Positions 63,350 through 64,000 of a DNA stretch of 64,000 nucleotides are shown in pieces. The DNA lies in contig NZ_JAVRIA010000001.1 in the NCBI RefSeq assembly GCF_031846265.1, positions 558,001-622,000 on the forward strand, read 5' to 3'. This stretch comes from Microcosmobacter mediterraneus. GTDB lineage: Bacteria; Bacteroidota; Bacteroidia; Flavobacteriales; Flavobacteriaceae. Made by a program: the position numbers and the translations under genes. The notes beneath the pieces were generated by a model. It searched no databases. It saw nothing but the letters and a program-made list of their open reading frames with translations, and was not told where the DNA came from. Every line of letters starts with the position of its first letter. Position 1 is the stretch's first letter.

Positions 63350-64000
63350 AACGAATTATCAATTTTATTGTTGTAACTATTTTGGTTACTACAAACATAG
63401 TAGCTCAGGACAGTTTAACGGCTCAACATTTAAAACCATTTACTCACACTTTTGATGTTACCAATGGTAAGCTATCAGGTGAAGGAAAGGCTTTTTTAGA
63501 AGCAGAAATGGCTAAGGCTCAATATACTATGATAGGAGAGTACCATGGCTCTAAGCGTATTTCAGAATTTACAAATGCTATTATTCCTCTGCTTCATAAT
63601 TTAAACTACAAAGCTATGGCTTTTGAGGTTGGTCCAGTAACTGGAGAACAACTAAACAATTTGAATGGAAATGTAGAAGATAAGATTAAGCAATGGCACC
63701 AAAAATATATAATGCGAGATGCTGATGGAGATGCTATCTTGGCTTTTCCTTTCTTTGACTATAAAGAAGATGCACAATTTTTACAAAGAGTAAAAGATAA
63801 TTCGTGGAGTGTGTTTGGGATAGACCAAGAATATTATGATAGCTATATTATGCTAGCTGATATGATGTATAATAATTTATCTAACGTGTTGAAGAAACAG
63901 CATAAAGAACTATATACTAAAACTATTGCGGAACTAAGGACCTTTTATAAAAATGACCAAAACGACAAGCAAAACTTACATGTTGCATTATCTAACTCAG
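63346..64000 (+). CDS. exported erythromycin-esterase/ChaN-like protein, N-terminal part
   Basis: The reading frame runs past the window end; 218 codons are visible. The ATG at 63346 overlaps the stop of the preceding gene. The protein has a signal peptide (KRIINFIVVTILVTTNIVAQ) and then AQYTMIGEYHGSKRISEFTNAIIPLL and LNYKAMAFEVGP. The GExHG and FEVG motifs match the erythromycin esterase/ChaN superfamily catalytic histidine and glutamate region. Paired with the DUF5694 gene upstream, it suggests a two-gene unit of related exported hydrolases. Confidence 0.8.
   Translation, partial: MKRIINFIVVTILVTTNIVAQDSLTAQHLKPFTHTFDVTNGKLSGEGKAFLEAEMAKAQYTMIGEYHGSKRISEFTNAIIPLLHNLNYKAMAFEVGPVTGEQLNNLNGNVEDKIKQWHQKYIMRDADGDAILAFPFFDYKEDAQFLQRVKDNSWSVFGIDQEYYDSYIMLADMMYNNLSNVLKKQHKELYTKTIAELRTFYKNDQNDKQNLHVALSNS

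Overview
The window is about 64 kb of AT-rich chromosome from a member of the Bacteroidota, most likely a marine Flavobacteriaceae. Three things point there. Several promoters carry the Bacteroidota -7 element TAnnTTTG. Five large secreted proteins end in type IX secretion (T9SS) sorting domains. Several genes belong to families that are mostly flavobacterial (DUF4835, flavobacterial omega subunit, LytTR two-component pairs, split 5'-nucleotidase). I see no tRNA, rRNA, CRISPR array, insertion sequence, prophage or replication origin.

Layout. 1-3087 (minus strand): a lipoprotein, RibD, a HAD hydrolase, an EamA transporter and the start of an IMPACT/YigZ gene, packed with overlaps. 3173-7103 (plus): GNAT, PrmC, LOG-family protein and LigA. 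7352-10192: a membrane protein, DoxX and a 5'-nucleotidase split into two genes. 10263-17612: mostly housekeeping genes (DapA, BamD, omega, CoaBC, DUF4835, RecN, FabI). 17623-22355: three T9SS cargo genes in a row. 22428-27345: glycosyltransferase, YbbR-like protein, CoaE and a two-component pair. 27402-37907 (minus): MiaA, a potassium channel, DUF3857 protein, an exonuclease/GIY-YIG protein, a MutS2 without Smr domain, M48 protease and an rRNA/tRNA methyltransferase. 38062-42273: a large T9SS protein, a lipoprotein and YtxJ.

The accessory part starts at about 42.3 kb. A gene of unknown function (42497-43465) is followed by a roughly 120-bp fold-back element (43485-43608) and sits between two look-alike terminators. 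Next come an ELWxxDGT-repeat T9SS protein, a beta-propeller sensor kinase with a LytTR regulator, an RluA-type pseudouridine synthase, and the most interesting locus. In that locus (52439-57755) a TPR-CHAT (caspase-like) protein with a signal peptide faces a two-gene operon that encodes a CHASE2 membrane protein without output domain and an exported protein of FecR-like plus Ig-like appearance. All three appear to act outside the cytoplasm, so I read them as one candidate envelope sensing/proteolysis system. The window closes with FahA, GlyA, a second LytS/LytTR pair and two overlapping secreted genes of the TraB/ChaN/erythromycin-esterase type, the last one cut by the window end.

Several genes use TTG or GTG starts that are supported by protein conservation. 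Three promoters have a -7 box only 4-6 nt from the start codon, which suggests leaderless mRNAs. Family names are from recognition of motifs in the translated sequence; no database search was run.
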